DNA of 64,000 nt from Cupriavidus phytohabitans (lineage in GTDB: Bacteria; Pseudomonadota; Gammaproteobacteria; Burkholderiales; Burkholderiaceae), in NCBI RefSeq assembly GCF_000426345.1, contig NZ_AUFE01000002.1:210174-274173 (forward strand), read 5' to 3'. Below are positions 23,932 through 33,260 of this stretch, piece by piece. A program made the position numbers and the translations under genes. The notes below the pieces were generated by a model. That model ran no database searches. It saw only the letters and a list, made by a program, of their open reading frames with translations, and had not been told where the DNA came from. Position 1 is the stretch's first letter; each line of letters opens with the position of its first letter.

Positions 23932-25467
23932 TCAGATGGCCAGCGCCGCCGGCGTGGCCTCGCCCAATACCACCACGCGGTTGCGGCCGTCGCGCTTGGC
24001 CAGGTAGAGCGCCTGGTCGCCGCCATGCAGGAAGGCGCGCAGGTCCGCGAACGGCTGGGCGTCCCCGCCGCTGGCCGAGCTGGTGGCAACGCCGATGCTG
24101 ACCGTCACCGCGCCGAGCGGGCTGGCCGCGTTCGGGATCTCGAGTGCCTGCACCGCATGGCGAATGGCCTCGGCGACCCTGGCGGCGCCGGCGGCAGGCG
24201 TGCCGGGCAGCAGGATCGCGAATTCCTCGCCGCCGTAGCGGCCGGCATAGTCGCCCGGGCGGCGGATATGTCTCTGGATGCTGTCGCCGACCGCGGCCAG
24301 CGCATCATCACCGGCAAGGTGGCCATAGCGGTCGTTGAACTGCTTGAAGTGGTCGACATCGACCATCAGCAGCGACAGCGGCTGGCCCTCGCGCCGTGCC
24401 CGCCGCCACTCCTTGTCGGCGGCGTCATCCAGCGCGCGCCGGCTGCCCAGGCCTGTCAGGCCATCGGTATTCACCATCAGACGCAGGTGCGCTTCCATGT
24501 CGAGGCGGCGGCGCCACTGGCGCGACAGCAGCACTGCCAGCGCCACGATCAGCCCATCGACCACGGCGATCAGCCCGGCGAACCACCACGCGCGCTTGTA
24601 CCAGGGGGCCAGCACGTCGTGGACCGAGAGCCCGACCACCACCATGAGCGGGAAGTCGGGCAGGCGCCGGTAGCTATACAGCCGCCGCACGCCGTCGACC
24701 GCGGCGACGCCGATAAAGCTGCCTTCGGTGCCCCGCAGCAGCGGCGCGAAGGAAGGGCTGGCCGAGATATTGCGGCCCACCGACGAATCGTCGTAGGGGC
24801 GGCGCATGATGATGGTCCCGTCGTTGCGCAGCAGCGTCAGCGTACCGCCTGCGCCGAGGCTGACGCCATCGAACAGCTTGCGGAAGTAGTTCAGGCGCAG
24901 GGTGCCGACGACGATGCCGCGGAAAGCGCCGTCAGGCCTTGACACCCGGCGGCTCAGGCCGATGGACTTGTTGTCCGCGGTGAGCCGTGGCTGGAACGGC
25001 TGGCTGAGGAAGATGCCGGCGTTGGCGTTGTGCACGTGGGCCTGGAAATAGTCGCGGTCCGCAAGGTTTACGGCGCGGGGCGGCCATTTGTGCGAATCGA
25101 GCACGAGATTGCCGCTGGTATCGGTGGCCAGCAGCGAGCCCATGTCTTCGGCATTGATCGAACGGTCGAACAGCACGCGCTGCCGCAAGGCGGTCGGCAG
25201 CTGCATCACTTCCGGGTCCTGCATGGCATCGGCGACGCCGGCGATGGCGAACTGGTAGATATGCAGGTTGCGCGAGATGCTGCGCTCCAGCGTGAGCGCG
25301 AGGTTGGCCGAGGCTTCGCTGGCGCTGGCCAGGGCGTCGCTTCGCATCTGGGCCAGTGCCGCGGCGCCCAGTCCGGCAATGGCAATCGCCAGGACGATGG
25401 TCGCCGGGACGATCATCGCAGCGGGGTTCAGGCGTACGCGCAGGCGTCGTCTTGCAAGGTCGATCAT
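23932..25467 (-). CDS. Diguanylate cyclase with periplasmic sensor domain
   Basis: A 511-residue membrane enzyme that makes cyclic di-GMP from two GTP. The first transmembrane helix lies at about 17-40, then a double-Cache-like periplasmic domain (about 45-290, with DRDYFQAHV and SRRVSRPDGAFRGIVVGTL), a second helix near 297-318, and a GGDEF domain to the end. The active-site motif is GGEEF at 412-416, the variant found in active cyclases. The product-inhibition site RxxD is intact as RPGD at 403-406, five residues upstream, so feedback by c-di-GMP is expected. The Cache domain would bind a small extracellular ligand. The gene stands alone. Confidence 0.92.
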   Translation of the reverse strand: MIDLARRRLRVRLNPAAMIVPATIVLAIAIAGLGAAALAQMRSDALASASEASANLALTLERSISRNLHIYQFAIAGVADAMQDPEVMQLPTALRQRVLFDRSINAEDMGSLLATDTSGNLVLDSHKWPPRAVNLADRDYFQAHVHNANAGIFLSQPFQPRLTADNKSIGLSRRVSRPDGAFRGIVVGTLRLNYFRKLFDGVSLGAGGTLTLLRNDGTIIMRRPYDDSSVGRNISASPSFAPLLRGTEGSFIGVAAVDGVRRLYSYRRLPDFPLMVVVGLSVHDVLAPWYKRAWWFAGLIAVVDGLIVALAVLLSRQWRRRLDMEAHLRLMVNTDGLTGLGSRRALDDAADKEWRRARREGQPLSLLMVDVDHFKQFNDRYGHLAGDDALAAVGDSIQRHIRRPGDYAGRYGGEEFAILLPGTPAAGAARVAEAIRHAVQALEIPNAASPLGAVTVSIGVATSSASGGDAQPFADLRAFLHGGDQALYLAKRDGRNRVVVLGEATPAALAI

Positions 25468-25598
25468 GGAGGCGGGCGCTGCCGGTGCATTTTTCGCAGC
25501 ATTGTAGTGCCCGCGGGTACTTCGGCTGAGCCGTGGGAAAAAATGTCACAACTGAGTTTAACGGCCTGCAAATCACCTCGGGGCGTGCCGGTCCGGCC

Positions 25599-26588
25599 TC
25601 ATGTCACCAGATCGCCACTTGCAAACGGCGCCGGGTCGCACGCCGGCGGCGCAGCGCCGGGCCGCCGCAGCGGACTGTCCGGCATGTTGACCAGGTAGTG
25701 CGCCTCGCGCCTGAGCTGCGCGGCAAAGCTGGCCGCGACGGGCGGCAGCGGCGAGTCGGCACGGTAGATCAGGCACACGGTATGGCTGGGCAGGACGTCC
25801 TCGATCGGCAGGACAGCCAATCCGGTCGAAGCCGAAGCCCGGGCCTGCATCAGCTGGCGCGCCACCATGCACAGGAGCTTCCGGTCCTGCAGCAGCGCCT
25901 GGATCATGCCAAAGGTATCGCAGCGCACCGCCACGCGCGGCAGCGGCAGGCTGCGCGCCCGGAACGCATCCATGATGGCCGCGCCCGGGCCGTGCATGCC
26001 GGCGGTCGTCAGGATCCATTCGGATCCCACCAGCTCGCGCAGCGACCGCGCATGGCGCAGCGGATGCTCCTGGTGCGCAACGACCACCGAGTCGTTGTTG
26101 TAGAGCGGCTCGCAGATAAAGTCGTGGTCGATGCCTGCGTCGGGAACCGGGCTCACCGCCATGTCGATCAGGCCCGCGCGCAAATCCTGCAGGTGCACCG
26201 CATACCGGCCGCTGTCGATGCAGAGCTGGACTTCCGGGTGTTGCCGCCGGAAGCGGTTCAGCGCCGCGGGCACGAGCAGGTGCGCCGGTCCGCCCGTGAC
26301 GCCGAGGCGGACCGTGCCGGTGCGGGCGCCCAGCATCTGCGTCATCTCCTCGGCGGCCCTGCGGGCCTCCGCTGCGATCAGGCGTGCGCGGCGCAGGAAC
26401 GCCTCGCCGTAGTTCGACAGCACCACGCCACGCGTGGTGCGCGTGAGCAGCGGCACATGCAGCTCGTCCTCCAGTTGCCGGATGCTCTTGGTGAGCGCGG
26501 GCGCCGATACGTCGCGCGTCCGGGACGCGGCACGGATGCTGCCGCCTTCCGCCACCGCGATGAAGTCCTGGATCTGGCTGAGCCGCAT
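25599..26588 (-). CDS. LysR-family transcriptional regulator in a unit with a Bug gene
   Basis: A 329-residue LysR protein. The N-terminal helix-turn-helix spans IQDFIAVAEGGSIRAASRTR and DVSAPALTKSIRQLEDELHV. The effector domain starts near residue 92 (GTVRLGVTGGPAHLLVP). It begins 22 bases after the stop of the Bug gene upstream on the same strand, so both are probably on one transcript. It carries a Pro/Ala-rich extension of about 20 residues at its C-terminus beyond the usual end. Targets are unknown. Confidence 0.88.
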   Translation of the reverse strand: MRLSQIQDFIAVAEGGSIRAASRTRDVSAPALTKSIRQLEDELHVPLLTRTTRGVVLSNYGEAFLRRARLIAAEARRAAEEMTQMLGARTGTVRLGVTGGPAHLLVPAALNRFRRQHPEVQLCIDSGRYAVHLQDLRAGLIDMAVSPVPDAGIDHDFICEPLYNNDSVVVAHQEHPLRHARSLRELVGSEWILTTAGMHGPGAAIMDAFRARSLPLPRVAVRCDTFGMIQALLQDRKLLCMVARQLMQARASASTGLAVLPIEDVLPSHTVCLIYRADSPLPPVAASFAAQLRREAHYLVNMPDSPLRRPGAAPPACDPAPFASGDLVT

Positions 26589-26610
26589 GGCAGGCGCTCC
26601 GGTTGGGGCG

Positions 26611-27609
26611 TCAGTCGAGCGTGACCCCGGTGTCGGCGGTCAGTTTCAGCACCACTGGCAGGTAGGCCGTGTAGGCGCTGGCCGCTTCGGACGGGATGTT
26701 GCCGATGGGTTCGGCGCCCATGTCTTCCACGCGTTTGGCGAAGGCCGGGCTTTTCACCAGCGCGCTGACCTCGCGGCCGAGGCGGTCGATGATGGGTTGT
26801 GGTGTCCTGGCAGGGGCCATCAACGTGATCGGCCCGGTCAGCCGGTAGGCTTCATCGGGAAAGCCGGCCTCGGCAAAGGTGGGCACGTCGGGCAGCGACC
26901 TCGCGCGGCGCGGGCCTGTCACGGCGATCGGCCGCAGCTTGCCGCCCGCGAAGTGCTGCTGCAGCGCGGTGACCGAGCCCACCGTGACGTTGACCTGGCC
27001 AGCCAGCAGGTCGGTCACCATCGGTCCCTCGCCGCGGTAGGGCACGTGCAGGATGTCGACGCCATACTTTTTGGCCATGTAGGTCTGGATGGTATGCGGC
27101 TGGGTGCCCGGTCCCCACGAACCCATGCGCAGCTTGCCGGGTTCCTTCTTCGCATAGTCGATCAGATCGGCCACGGTCCTCACCGGGACGGCGGCATTGA
27201 CCGCCAGCACGGTGCGTGCGGTGGCGATATCCGAAATCGGCCGCAGGTCGGTGCGCGGATCGTAGGGCAGCTTCTTGTACAGCGCCAGGTTGGCGGTGAT
27301 CGGGCCGGGAATGGTGAGCAGCAGGGTGTAGCCGTCGGGCGCTGCCTTGGCCGCCTGGTCAGTGCCGATGATGCCGCCCGCGCCGCCCTTGTTCTCGACC
27401 ACGATGGTCTGGCCCAGCCGCTTGCCAAGGCCGTCCGCCAGCGCGCGCGCCAGCGTGTCGGTCAGGCCGCCTGCCGGGTACGCCACCACCAGCCGCACGG
27501 GCTTGGCCGGGTAGGCATCCTCGGCGCCTGCGCCAGACGGCAGCAGGCACAAGGCCGCGGCTGTGATCAGCACGGCACGCCGGCCGCGGACAAGGGTGCG
27601 TTGCTTCAT
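26611..27609 (-). CDS. Bug/TctC substrate-binding protein 3
   Basis: A 332-residue periplasmic receptor with a signal peptide ending PSGAGAED. Family marks are YPAKPVRLVVAYPAGGLTDT, VVENKGGAGGIIGTD and APDGYTLLL. It is divergent from the IclR gene at 27771. A promoter with -35 TTGACC (complement of 27673-27678) and -10 CATAAG (complement of 27651-27656), 16 bases apart, can be drawn for it. The IclR palindrome lies 14 bases upstream of that -35 box, a position suited to activation. A LysR gene follows on the same strand. Confidence 0.9.
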   Translation of the reverse strand: MKQRTLVRGRRAVLITAAALCLLPSGAGAEDAYPAKPVRLVVAYPAGGLTDTLARALADGLGKRLGQTIVVENKGGAGGIIGTDQAAKAAPDGYTLLLTIPGPITANLALYKKLPYDPRTDLRPISDIATARTVLAVNAAVPVRTVADLIDYAKKEPGKLRMGSWGPGTQPHTIQTYMAKKYGVDILHVPYRGEGPMVTDLLAGQVNVTVGSVTALQQHFAGGKLRPIAVTGPRRARSLPDVPTFAEAGFPDEAYRLTGPITLMAPARTPQPIIDRLGREVSALVKSPAFAKRVEDMGAEPIGNIPSEAASAYTAYLPVVLKLTADTGVTLD

Positions 27610-27691
27610 TGTTTTGTCTCCTTTTCGAATCTGTGTCCGATGCGGAGAACCTTATGGTCGGCGCGCCGGAGGGGTCAACACGATGGCCTAT

Positions 27692-27710
27692 ATTTCCAAT
27701 ATGTGGAAAT
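27692..27710. promoter_or_regulatory. IclR-type operator between Bug and IclR genes
   Basis: Perfect 7-base arms ATTTCCA (27692-27698) and TGGAAAT (27704-27710) with a five-base centre, in an AT-rich patch of a GC-rich genome. TGGAAA/TTTCCA half-sites are characteristic of IclR-family operators. The site sits in the shared promoter region of the divergent Bug and IclR genes. Confidence 0.65.
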
Positions 27711-27770
27711 TGATTCCGCTTTTTGACACTGGATGACGTGCTGTCCAGACTGGGTAAAGAGGAAAACGCC

Positions 27771-28577
27771 ATGAACCTGCCAGTCGAACAATTCATCGCC
27801 GAACGCCGCCGCGAGGACCCGTCCTTCGGCGGCCTGCTGGCCAAGGGCTTTGCCCTGCTGCGCTGCTTTATCGACGAGCCGCGCCCGCTCGGCAACGGCG
27901 AGCTGGCGCAGCGGCTGCAGCTGCCGCGCGCCACCGTCTCGCGCATCTGCCGCACGCTGTTCGAGCTGGGCTACCTCGACTGGGACCCGAAGCTCGACAA
28001 GTATTTCGTCAGCGCCCAGGTGTTGGCGCTGGGCTACCCGTACCTGACCGGGCTGCAGGTGCGCCACGTGGCTCGTCCGCTGATGCAGGCGCTGGCGGAC
28101 CGCGTGGAGGGCGCTGTGTCGATGGGCGTGGCGCACCGGCTCGACGTGACCTACCTGCAGTCCTGCACCCACAACGAGGGCACCCCGGCGCGGCCGGGAA
28201 CCGGCGCCGTGCGCTCGGTGCTGAGCACGGCCATGGGCCGGGCCTACCTGTGCACCTTGTCGAAGGCGCAGTTCGAAAACCTGATGGCAGCCGCCCGCGA
28301 GGAGCGGCCCGAGGAATACGCGGCGTTCTACGACACGCTGTGCCACAACGTGGCGCACTACCCCAAGCGCGGCTTCGCGCTCAACGAGGGCGATGCCGGC
28401 ATCGGCGTGTACGGCGTGGGCGTCTATTCGCGCATCAAATACCTGAACCGTCCGCTGCTGTTCAACTGCGCCGTGCCCGGCTCGCAGGTGAAGCGCGGGA
28501 TGATGGAAAAGAAGGTGGCGCCGCTGCTGATGGAGATGGTCCGTTCCATCGAGGCCGCCACCGGCCTGCGGCAATAG
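27771..28577 (+). CDS. IclR-family transcriptional regulator
   Basis: A 268-residue IclR regulator; AGAGGA before ATG 27771 fixes the start. The winged helix-turn-helix is around GNGELAQRLQLPRATVSRIC and the ligand-binding domain covers about residues 95-260. It is divergent from Bug protein 3 and 52 bases upstream of the acyl-CoA synthetase gene, so it probably governs both directions through the palindrome at 27692-27710. PcaR/PobR-type members respond to aromatic or dicarboxylic acids, which suits the acyl-CoA genes downstream; that link is inferred. Confidence 0.88.
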   Translation: MNLPVEQFIAERRREDPSFGGLLAKGFALLRCFIDEPRPLGNGELAQRLQLPRATVSRICRTLFELGYLDWDPKLDKYFVSAQVLALGYPYLTGLQVRHVARPLMQALADRVEGAVSMGVAHRLDVTYLQSCTHNEGTPARPGTGAVRSVLSTAMGRAYLCTLSKAQFENLMAAAREERPEEYAAFYDTLCHNVAHYPKRGFALNEGDAGIGVYGVGVYSRIKYLNRPLLFNCAVPGSQVKRGMMEKKVAPLLMEMVRSIEAATGLRQ

Positions 28578-28629
28578 CCCGCCAGGCCCGACCGAAACTA
28601 TCCAGAAAACAAGACCCGGAGACTGCCAC

Positions 28630-30795
28630 ATGGTTGACCTGAATTCCCTGCTGTACCCGCGTTCGATCGCGGTGGTCGGTGCTTCCACCCAGCCGGACAA
28701 GGTGGGCGGCATGCCGATCCGGCTGCTGCGCGAACTGGGCTATGCGGGACGCGTCTATCCGGTCAACCCGTCCGCTGCCGAAGTGCAGGGCCTGCGCGCC
28801 TATGGCTCGCTGGCGGACATCGGCGAGCCCGTCGACCTGGCGATCGTGGCGGTGCCCGCCAGCGCCAGCCAGGACGTGATGGCGCAGCTGGCCGGCAACG
28901 GCACGCGCGCGGCGGTGGTCTTCACTTCCGGCTTCGCGGAAGCCGGCGAGGGCGGCGTGCGCATGCAGGACATGCTGGCCCGCAGTGCGCGCGATGCGGG
29001 CGTGACGCTGCTGGGCCCGAACTGCCTCGGCGCAATGAACCTGCGCGAGCGCATGTTCGCCACCTTCTCGCCGATCCCGCTCAGCGGCGTGCCGCCGGTC
29101 GGCGAAGTCGGGCTGGTCAGCCAGAGCGGTGCCTTCGGTGCCTATGCGTACGCGCTGGCGCGCGAGGCGGGGCTGGGCCTGAGCCACTGGGTCACCACCG
29201 GCAACGAGGCCGGGCTGCAGGTGGCAGACGTGATCGCATGGCTGGCCAATGACCCGAACACGCGCGTGATCCTCGCCTACATCGAAGGCTGCCGCGATGG
29301 CGCGCGCCTGCGCCAGGCGCTGGCCGCGGCCCGCGCGGCAGGCAAGCCGGTGGTGGTCACTAAGGTTGGCACCACGGCGGCCGGCGCGCGCTCGGCCCAG
29401 TCGCACACGGCCAGCCTGACCGGCGAGGACGCGGTCTACCAGGTGGTGTTCGACGCCTACGGCGTGCACCGGGCCCATACGCTGGAAGAGTTCTTCCGGC
29501 TCGGCTACGTGCTGTCGCGCGGCCGGCGGCCGGCGACCTCGCAGCGCGCGGCCGGTGCCGATGGCGGCGCCGCTACGCCGCTGGCGATCGTCACCGTGTC
29601 GGGCGGGGTGGGCATCATGATGGCCGACCGCGCCGAACAGCTGGGTTTGCCGCTGCCGCCGATGCCGGATGACGCGGCCGAGGCGCTGCGCACCGCGATC
29701 CCGTTCGCCAGCACCGCCAATCCCATCGACGTGACGGGGCAGGTGGTGGCGCAGCCGCGCGTGTTCATGGATGCCCTCGCGGGCGTGGCGCGCAGCGGCG
29801 CCTATGGCTGCGTGGCGGCCTTCCTGGCCGGGGGCGCCAATGCGCCGCGGCTGTGGCCGGAACTGCAGCAGACCATCGGTGCGTTGAGCGAAGACGCGAA
29901 TGCCGCGCCGCTGCTGCTGGCCGGCATCGTCGACGACGACAAGCGCGCATGGCTGGAAGCGCGCGGCTGCCTGGTGTTCCGCGAACCGGGCCATGCGGTC
30001 GAAGCCGTCGCCACGCTGGCGCGGGCGGCGGCGCTGGGAGCCGGCCCGTGTACGTCGTCAGGGACCGAGCCGCGGCGCGATGGCCTCGTGCGCGAGCTGC
30101 CAGCCGAAGCCACGGCGCTGTCCGAATACGAGGCCATGCGCCTGCTCGCCGACGCCGGGGTGCCAGTGGCACCGCACGGGCTCGCGCGCGATGCGGACGA
30201 GGCGGTGCGCATCGCCGAGGGCCTTGGCTATCCCGTGGTGGTCAAGCTGTGCTCGCGCGAGATCCTGCACAAGAGCGATGTCGGCGGGGTCGCCCTCAAC
30301 CTCGCCGATGCGCAGGCCGTGCGCGAAGCCTTTGCCCGCATGGCGCAAGCGATCGCCCTGGCGCGCACCGAAAGCGGCGCTCCGGTGCCGTTCGAGGGCG
30401 TGCTGGTGGCGCGCATGGTGCGCGGCTGGGGCGAGGTGATGGTCGGCGTGCGGCGCGACCCGGTGTTTGGGCTGGTGGCGCTGGCGGGCATCGGCGGCAC
30501 CGCCGTCGAGATCTTCCGCCAGACCGCCTGCGGGCTGGCACCGCTGTCGCGCGCGCAGGCGCGCGCGATGCTGCGCGACAGCCGCGCCGCCGCGCTGTGC
30601 GAAGGGCATCGCGGCAACCCCGAGGTGGATCTCGATGCCGCCGCGCAGGTGCTGGCCACGGTATCGCAACTCGCCGCCGATCTGGGCGAGCGCCTGGACA
30701 CGCTCGAGATCAATCCTTTCATCGTCACCGCGCAGGGGCTGGTCGCCGCCGACGCGGTGGTCACGCTTCGCGCGGATCGTTGCAGCGCTTCATAG
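28630..30795 (+). CDS. ADP-forming acyl-CoA synthetase (acetyl-CoA synthetase-like, fused subunits)
   Basis: A 721-residue NDP-forming acyl-CoA ligase with alpha and beta parts fused. The order is a CoA-binding Rossmann domain (LYPRSIAVVGASTQPDKVGG, residues 8-27), succinyl-CoA-ligase-like domains with GLVSQSGAFGAYAYAL and the phosphorylated histidine in AQSHTASLTGED (His259), then an ATP-grasp domain from about residue 490 (YPVVVKLCSREILHKSDVGG). The reaction is acid + CoA + ATP to acyl-CoA + ADP + Pi via phosphohistidine. It follows an IclR gene and precedes Bug and DUF1254 genes, so it should activate the acid taken up by this cluster. The substrate is unknown. Confidence 0.9.
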   Translation: MVDLNSLLYPRSIAVVGASTQPDKVGGMPIRLLRELGYAGRVYPVNPSAAEVQGLRAYGSLADIGEPVDLAIVAVPASASQDVMAQLAGNGTRAAVVFTSGFAEAGEGGVRMQDMLARSARDAGVTLLGPNCLGAMNLRERMFATFSPIPLSGVPPVGEVGLVSQSGAFGAYAYALAREAGLGLSHWVTTGNEAGLQVADVIAWLANDPNTRVILAYIEGCRDGARLRQALAAARAAGKPVVVTKVGTTAAGARSAQSHTASLTGEDAVYQVVFDAYGVHRAHTLEEFFRLGYVLSRGRRPATSQRAAGADGGAATPLAIVTVSGGVGIMMADRAEQLGLPLPPMPDDAAEALRTAIPFASTANPIDVTGQVVAQPRVFMDALAGVARSGAYGCVAAFLAGGANAPRLWPELQQTIGALSEDANAAPLLLAGIVDDDKRAWLEARGCLVFREPGHAVEAVATLARAAALGAGPCTSSGTEPRRDGLVRELPAEATALSEYEAMRLLADAGVPVAPHGLARDADEAVRIAEGLGYPVVVKLCSREILHKSDVGGVALNLADAQAVREAFARMAQAIALARTESGAPVPFEGVLVARMVRGWGEVMVGVRRDPVFGLVALAGIGGTAVEIFRQTACGLAPLSRAQARAMLRDSRAAALCEGHRGNPEVDLDAAAQVLATVSQLAADLGERLDTLEINPFIVTAQGLVAADAVVTLRADRCSAS

Positions 30796-30808
30796 CGACA
30801 GCGCGCAA

Positions 30809-30852
30809 CGCGGTGGTCAAGGATGCCCGCGCAGACGGGCGCCGCCACCGCG
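30809..30852 (+). repeat. Intercistronic inverted repeat before a Bug gene
   Basis: CGCGGTGG (30809-30816) and CCACCGCG (30845-30852) are perfect 8-base arms. The interval contains a smaller GCCCG/CGGGC repeat, so a branched or stacked hairpin could form. It lies between the acyl-CoA synthetase stop and the Bug start and may act as attenuator or processing barrier. Confidence 0.4.
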
Positions 30853-30889
30853 GCAGGACGTCATACCTCAAACAAGACAGGAGACAAGC

Positions 30890-31888
30890 ATGCAAAGGCA
30901 CACGCACTTGCCGGCGCGGCGCATGGCGCTGCGCGGACTGGGCGCGCTGGCCGTGGCGCTGTGCGGGATAACATCCCCCGCGCACGCCGGCCCCTATCCC
31001 GACAAGCCGATCCGGCTGGTGGTACCGTTCCCGCCGGGCGGCGGCACCGACGTGGTCGGCCGGCTGCTCGCGGCGGGCCTGTCGAAGGAACTCGGCAAGA
31101 CCGTGGTGGTGGAGAACGTGGCGGGTGCTACCGGCACCATCGGCTCGGCACAGGTCGCGCGCGCCGCGCCCGACGGCTACACGCTGGTGCTGGGCATCTC
31201 CGCCACGCATGCGATTGCACCGGCCATCTTCCCCAAGCTGCCCTATGACCCGCTGCGCGACTTCGTGCCCGTCAGCCGCCTCTTCTACGGCGGCAATGTG
31301 CTGATCGCCGGCCCCGGCTTTACCGGCCGCGACCTGCCCGCGCTGATCGCTGCCGCAAAGCGGCCGGGCGCCGACCTGACCTACGGCTCGTGGGGCAACG
31401 GCTCCGGCGGCCATCTCGCCGGCGAAAGCCTCAACGTGCTGGGCGGCATCCATCTGCGCCACGTTCCCTACAAGGGCGTCAGCCCGATGCTGACCGACGT
31501 GATGGGCGGCACGCTGCCCGTGGCCATGTCCGACCTTGCCGGCACGCTGCCGCTGATCCGCGGCGGCAAGGTGAGGGCGCTGGCGGTCACCGGCTCCGAG
31601 CGCTCACCCGCGCTGCCCGACGTACCCACCTTTACCGAGGCGGGCGTGGCGTTCGGCGTGGACAGCTGGTTTGCGCTGTTCGCCCCCGCGCGCACGCCGG
31701 CCGAGATCGTCGACAAGCTCGAACGCGCCACCAACGCCGCCATGCGCGATCCCGCCATCAAGGCGCAGGCAGAAGCGCTCGGCATGCGCTACACCCCCCA
31801 GCCGCGCAGCGCCTTCGCCGCGCAGATGCGCAGCGACGTGCCCGCCTGGGCCGCGCTGGTCAAGTCGAGCGGCGCGGCCCAGGAATGA
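30890..31888 (+). CDS. Bug/TctC substrate-binding protein 4
   Basis: A 332-residue periplasmic receptor; CAGGAGACAAGC before ATG 30890 provides the ribosome-binding site. The start MQRHTHLPARRMALRGLG contains a non-consecutive arginine pair, then a hydrophobic core ending SPAHAGP. Family marks are YPDKPIRLVVPFPPGGGTDV, VVVENVAGATGTIGS and APDGYTLVL. It lies between the acyl-CoA synthetase and the first DUF1254 gene, all on one strand with short gaps, which suggests that its ligand is the acid activated and processed by those enzymes. Confidence 0.9.
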   Translation: MQRHTHLPARRMALRGLGALAVALCGITSPAHAGPYPDKPIRLVVPFPPGGGTDVVGRLLAAGLSKELGKTVVVENVAGATGTIGSAQVARAAPDGYTLVLGISATHAIAPAIFPKLPYDPLRDFVPVSRLFYGGNVLIAGPGFTGRDLPALIAAAKRPGADLTYGSWGNGSGGHLAGESLNVLGGIHLRHVPYKGVSPMLTDVMGGTLPVAMSDLAGTLPLIRGGKVRALAVTGSERSPALPDVPTFTEAGVAFGVDSWFALFAPARTPAEIVDKLERATNAAMRDPAIKAQAEALGMRYTPQPRSAFAAQMRSDVPAWAALVKSSGAAQE

Positions 31889-31936
31889 GCCGCCACGCAT
31901 TTCCGCTATTTCCGCCCATTTTTCCGGAGTCCCTGC

Positions 31937-33247
31937 ATGAACCATCCCGCGCCACAGCTCTTCTCCGCACCTGTCTACAGTTCCGGCCAGGAAGCGCTGG
32001 TCGCCGCCGCCGCCATCCCGCTGGCGATCTACGGCTATCCGCTGGTCGAAACGATCCGTACCTGCAAGGTGCAGACCGCGGTCAGCGAGGCCACCGGTTA
32101 TGGCCGCGCGCCGGTCAATACGCTGTCGGCGAGCGAGCGCCAGTGGACGCATGAAGACCGCGACGTCGTCACGCCCGCCAATGACCTGCTGTATTTCTGC
32201 GGCTGGGCCAACCTGGCCGACGGGCCGGTCACGCTGCGGGTGCCGCCGCTGCCGCAACGCGACCGCTACTACGTGGTGGAGCTGCTGGATGCCTTCACCA
32301 ACAACTTCGAGAACCTGGGCCCGCGCAACGTGCCGGCAGAAGGCGGCACGGTGACCCTGGTCGGCCCGGGCCAGCATGCCGAAGGCGGGCATGTGGTGGC
32401 GTGCCCCACCTCGCTGGTCTGGCTGCTGGGCCGCGTGCTGGTGGAGGGCCCCGACGACCTGGCCGCGGCCCATGCATTCGAAAGCGGCTTTGCGCTGGAC
32501 GCAGCGGGCAAGACCATGCCGCACTGCGTGCGCGACTGGTGCGAGTCCGGCAACGAGGCGCTCGACTTCTTCCAGAACCTGTTCAACGCGATGCGCGAGT
32601 ATCCGCCCACCGAACGCGAGCTGGGCGCGTTCACACTGCTGCGCAAGGCCGGCCTGAAGCTGGAGGGCGAGATCGATGTCACGGCATTGCGCGCGGAGGT
32701 CCGCGCCGGCCTGGAGAACGCATATCGCCAGGCCATGCAGCTGATCGAGGCGCATACGCGCAGCCAGGGCCGCAAGAGCTGGGGCTACAGCCTGAAGCTC
32801 GGCGTCTATGGCGACGACTGGCTGCAGCGCGCCTGCACCGCGATGAAGGGCCTCGGCGCGCTGCGCGCCGACGAGGCCATCTACGCGATGGCCGATTTCG
32901 ATGCCGACAGCGAGCCGCTGCATGGGGCACGGGCGTACGAACTGCGCTTCCCGCCCGGCATGCTGCCGCCGGCGCAGGCGTTCTGGTCGGTCTCGCTGTA
33001 CGGCGAGGACCGCTTCTTCTGCGCCAACGAGATCGGCCGCTACGCGGTGGGAGACCGCACGCCGGGCCTGCGCATGGAGCCCGACGGCAGCCTCATCATC
33101 CCGATCTCGCACCGGCGGCCCGAACAGGCCGACAACTGGCTGCCGGCGCCCGCGGGCCCGTTCTACCTGATCCTGCGCCTGTACCATCCCGCGCCGGCCT
33201 TTATCGCGGGCGAGTACCGCATTCCGCCGGTGCGCCGGGTTGCCTGA
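31937..33247 (+). CDS. DUF1254/DUF1214-domain protein A
   Basis: A 436-residue protein with the DUF1254 N-terminal part (VTPANDLLYFCGWANLADGP, then RYYVVELLDAFTNNFENLG) and the DUF1214 C-terminal part (YELRFPPGMLPPAQAFWSVS, RTPGLRMEPDGSL, NWLPAPAGPFYLILRLY). Most relatives I know of carry a signal peptide; this one starts MNHPAPQLFSAPVYSSG with no exported-type N-terminus, so it should be cytoplasmic. The biochemical role of the family is not established. It is followed 13 bases later by a paralogue, and the pair is bracketed by two Bug genes on the same strand. Tight linkage to an acyl-CoA synthetase suggests a catabolic step. Confidence 0.85.
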   Translation: MNHPAPQLFSAPVYSSGQEALVAAAAIPLAIYGYPLVETIRTCKVQTAVSEATGYGRAPVNTLSASERQWTHEDRDVVTPANDLLYFCGWANLADGPVTLRVPPLPQRDRYYVVELLDAFTNNFENLGPRNVPAEGGTVTLVGPGQHAEGGHVVACPTSLVWLLGRVLVEGPDDLAAAHAFESGFALDAAGKTMPHCVRDWCESGNEALDFFQNLFNAMREYPPTERELGAFTLLRKAGLKLEGEIDVTALRAEVRAGLENAYRQAMQLIEAHTRSQGRKSWGYSLKLGVYGDDWLQRACTAMKGLGALRADEAIYAMADFDADSEPLHGARAYELRFPPGMLPPAQAFWSVSLYGEDRFFCANEIGRYAVGDRTPGLRMEPDGSLIIPISHRRPEQADNWLPAPAGPFYLILRLYHPAPAFIAGEYRIPPVRRVA

Positions 33248-33260
33248 GGAGCGAAATTCC

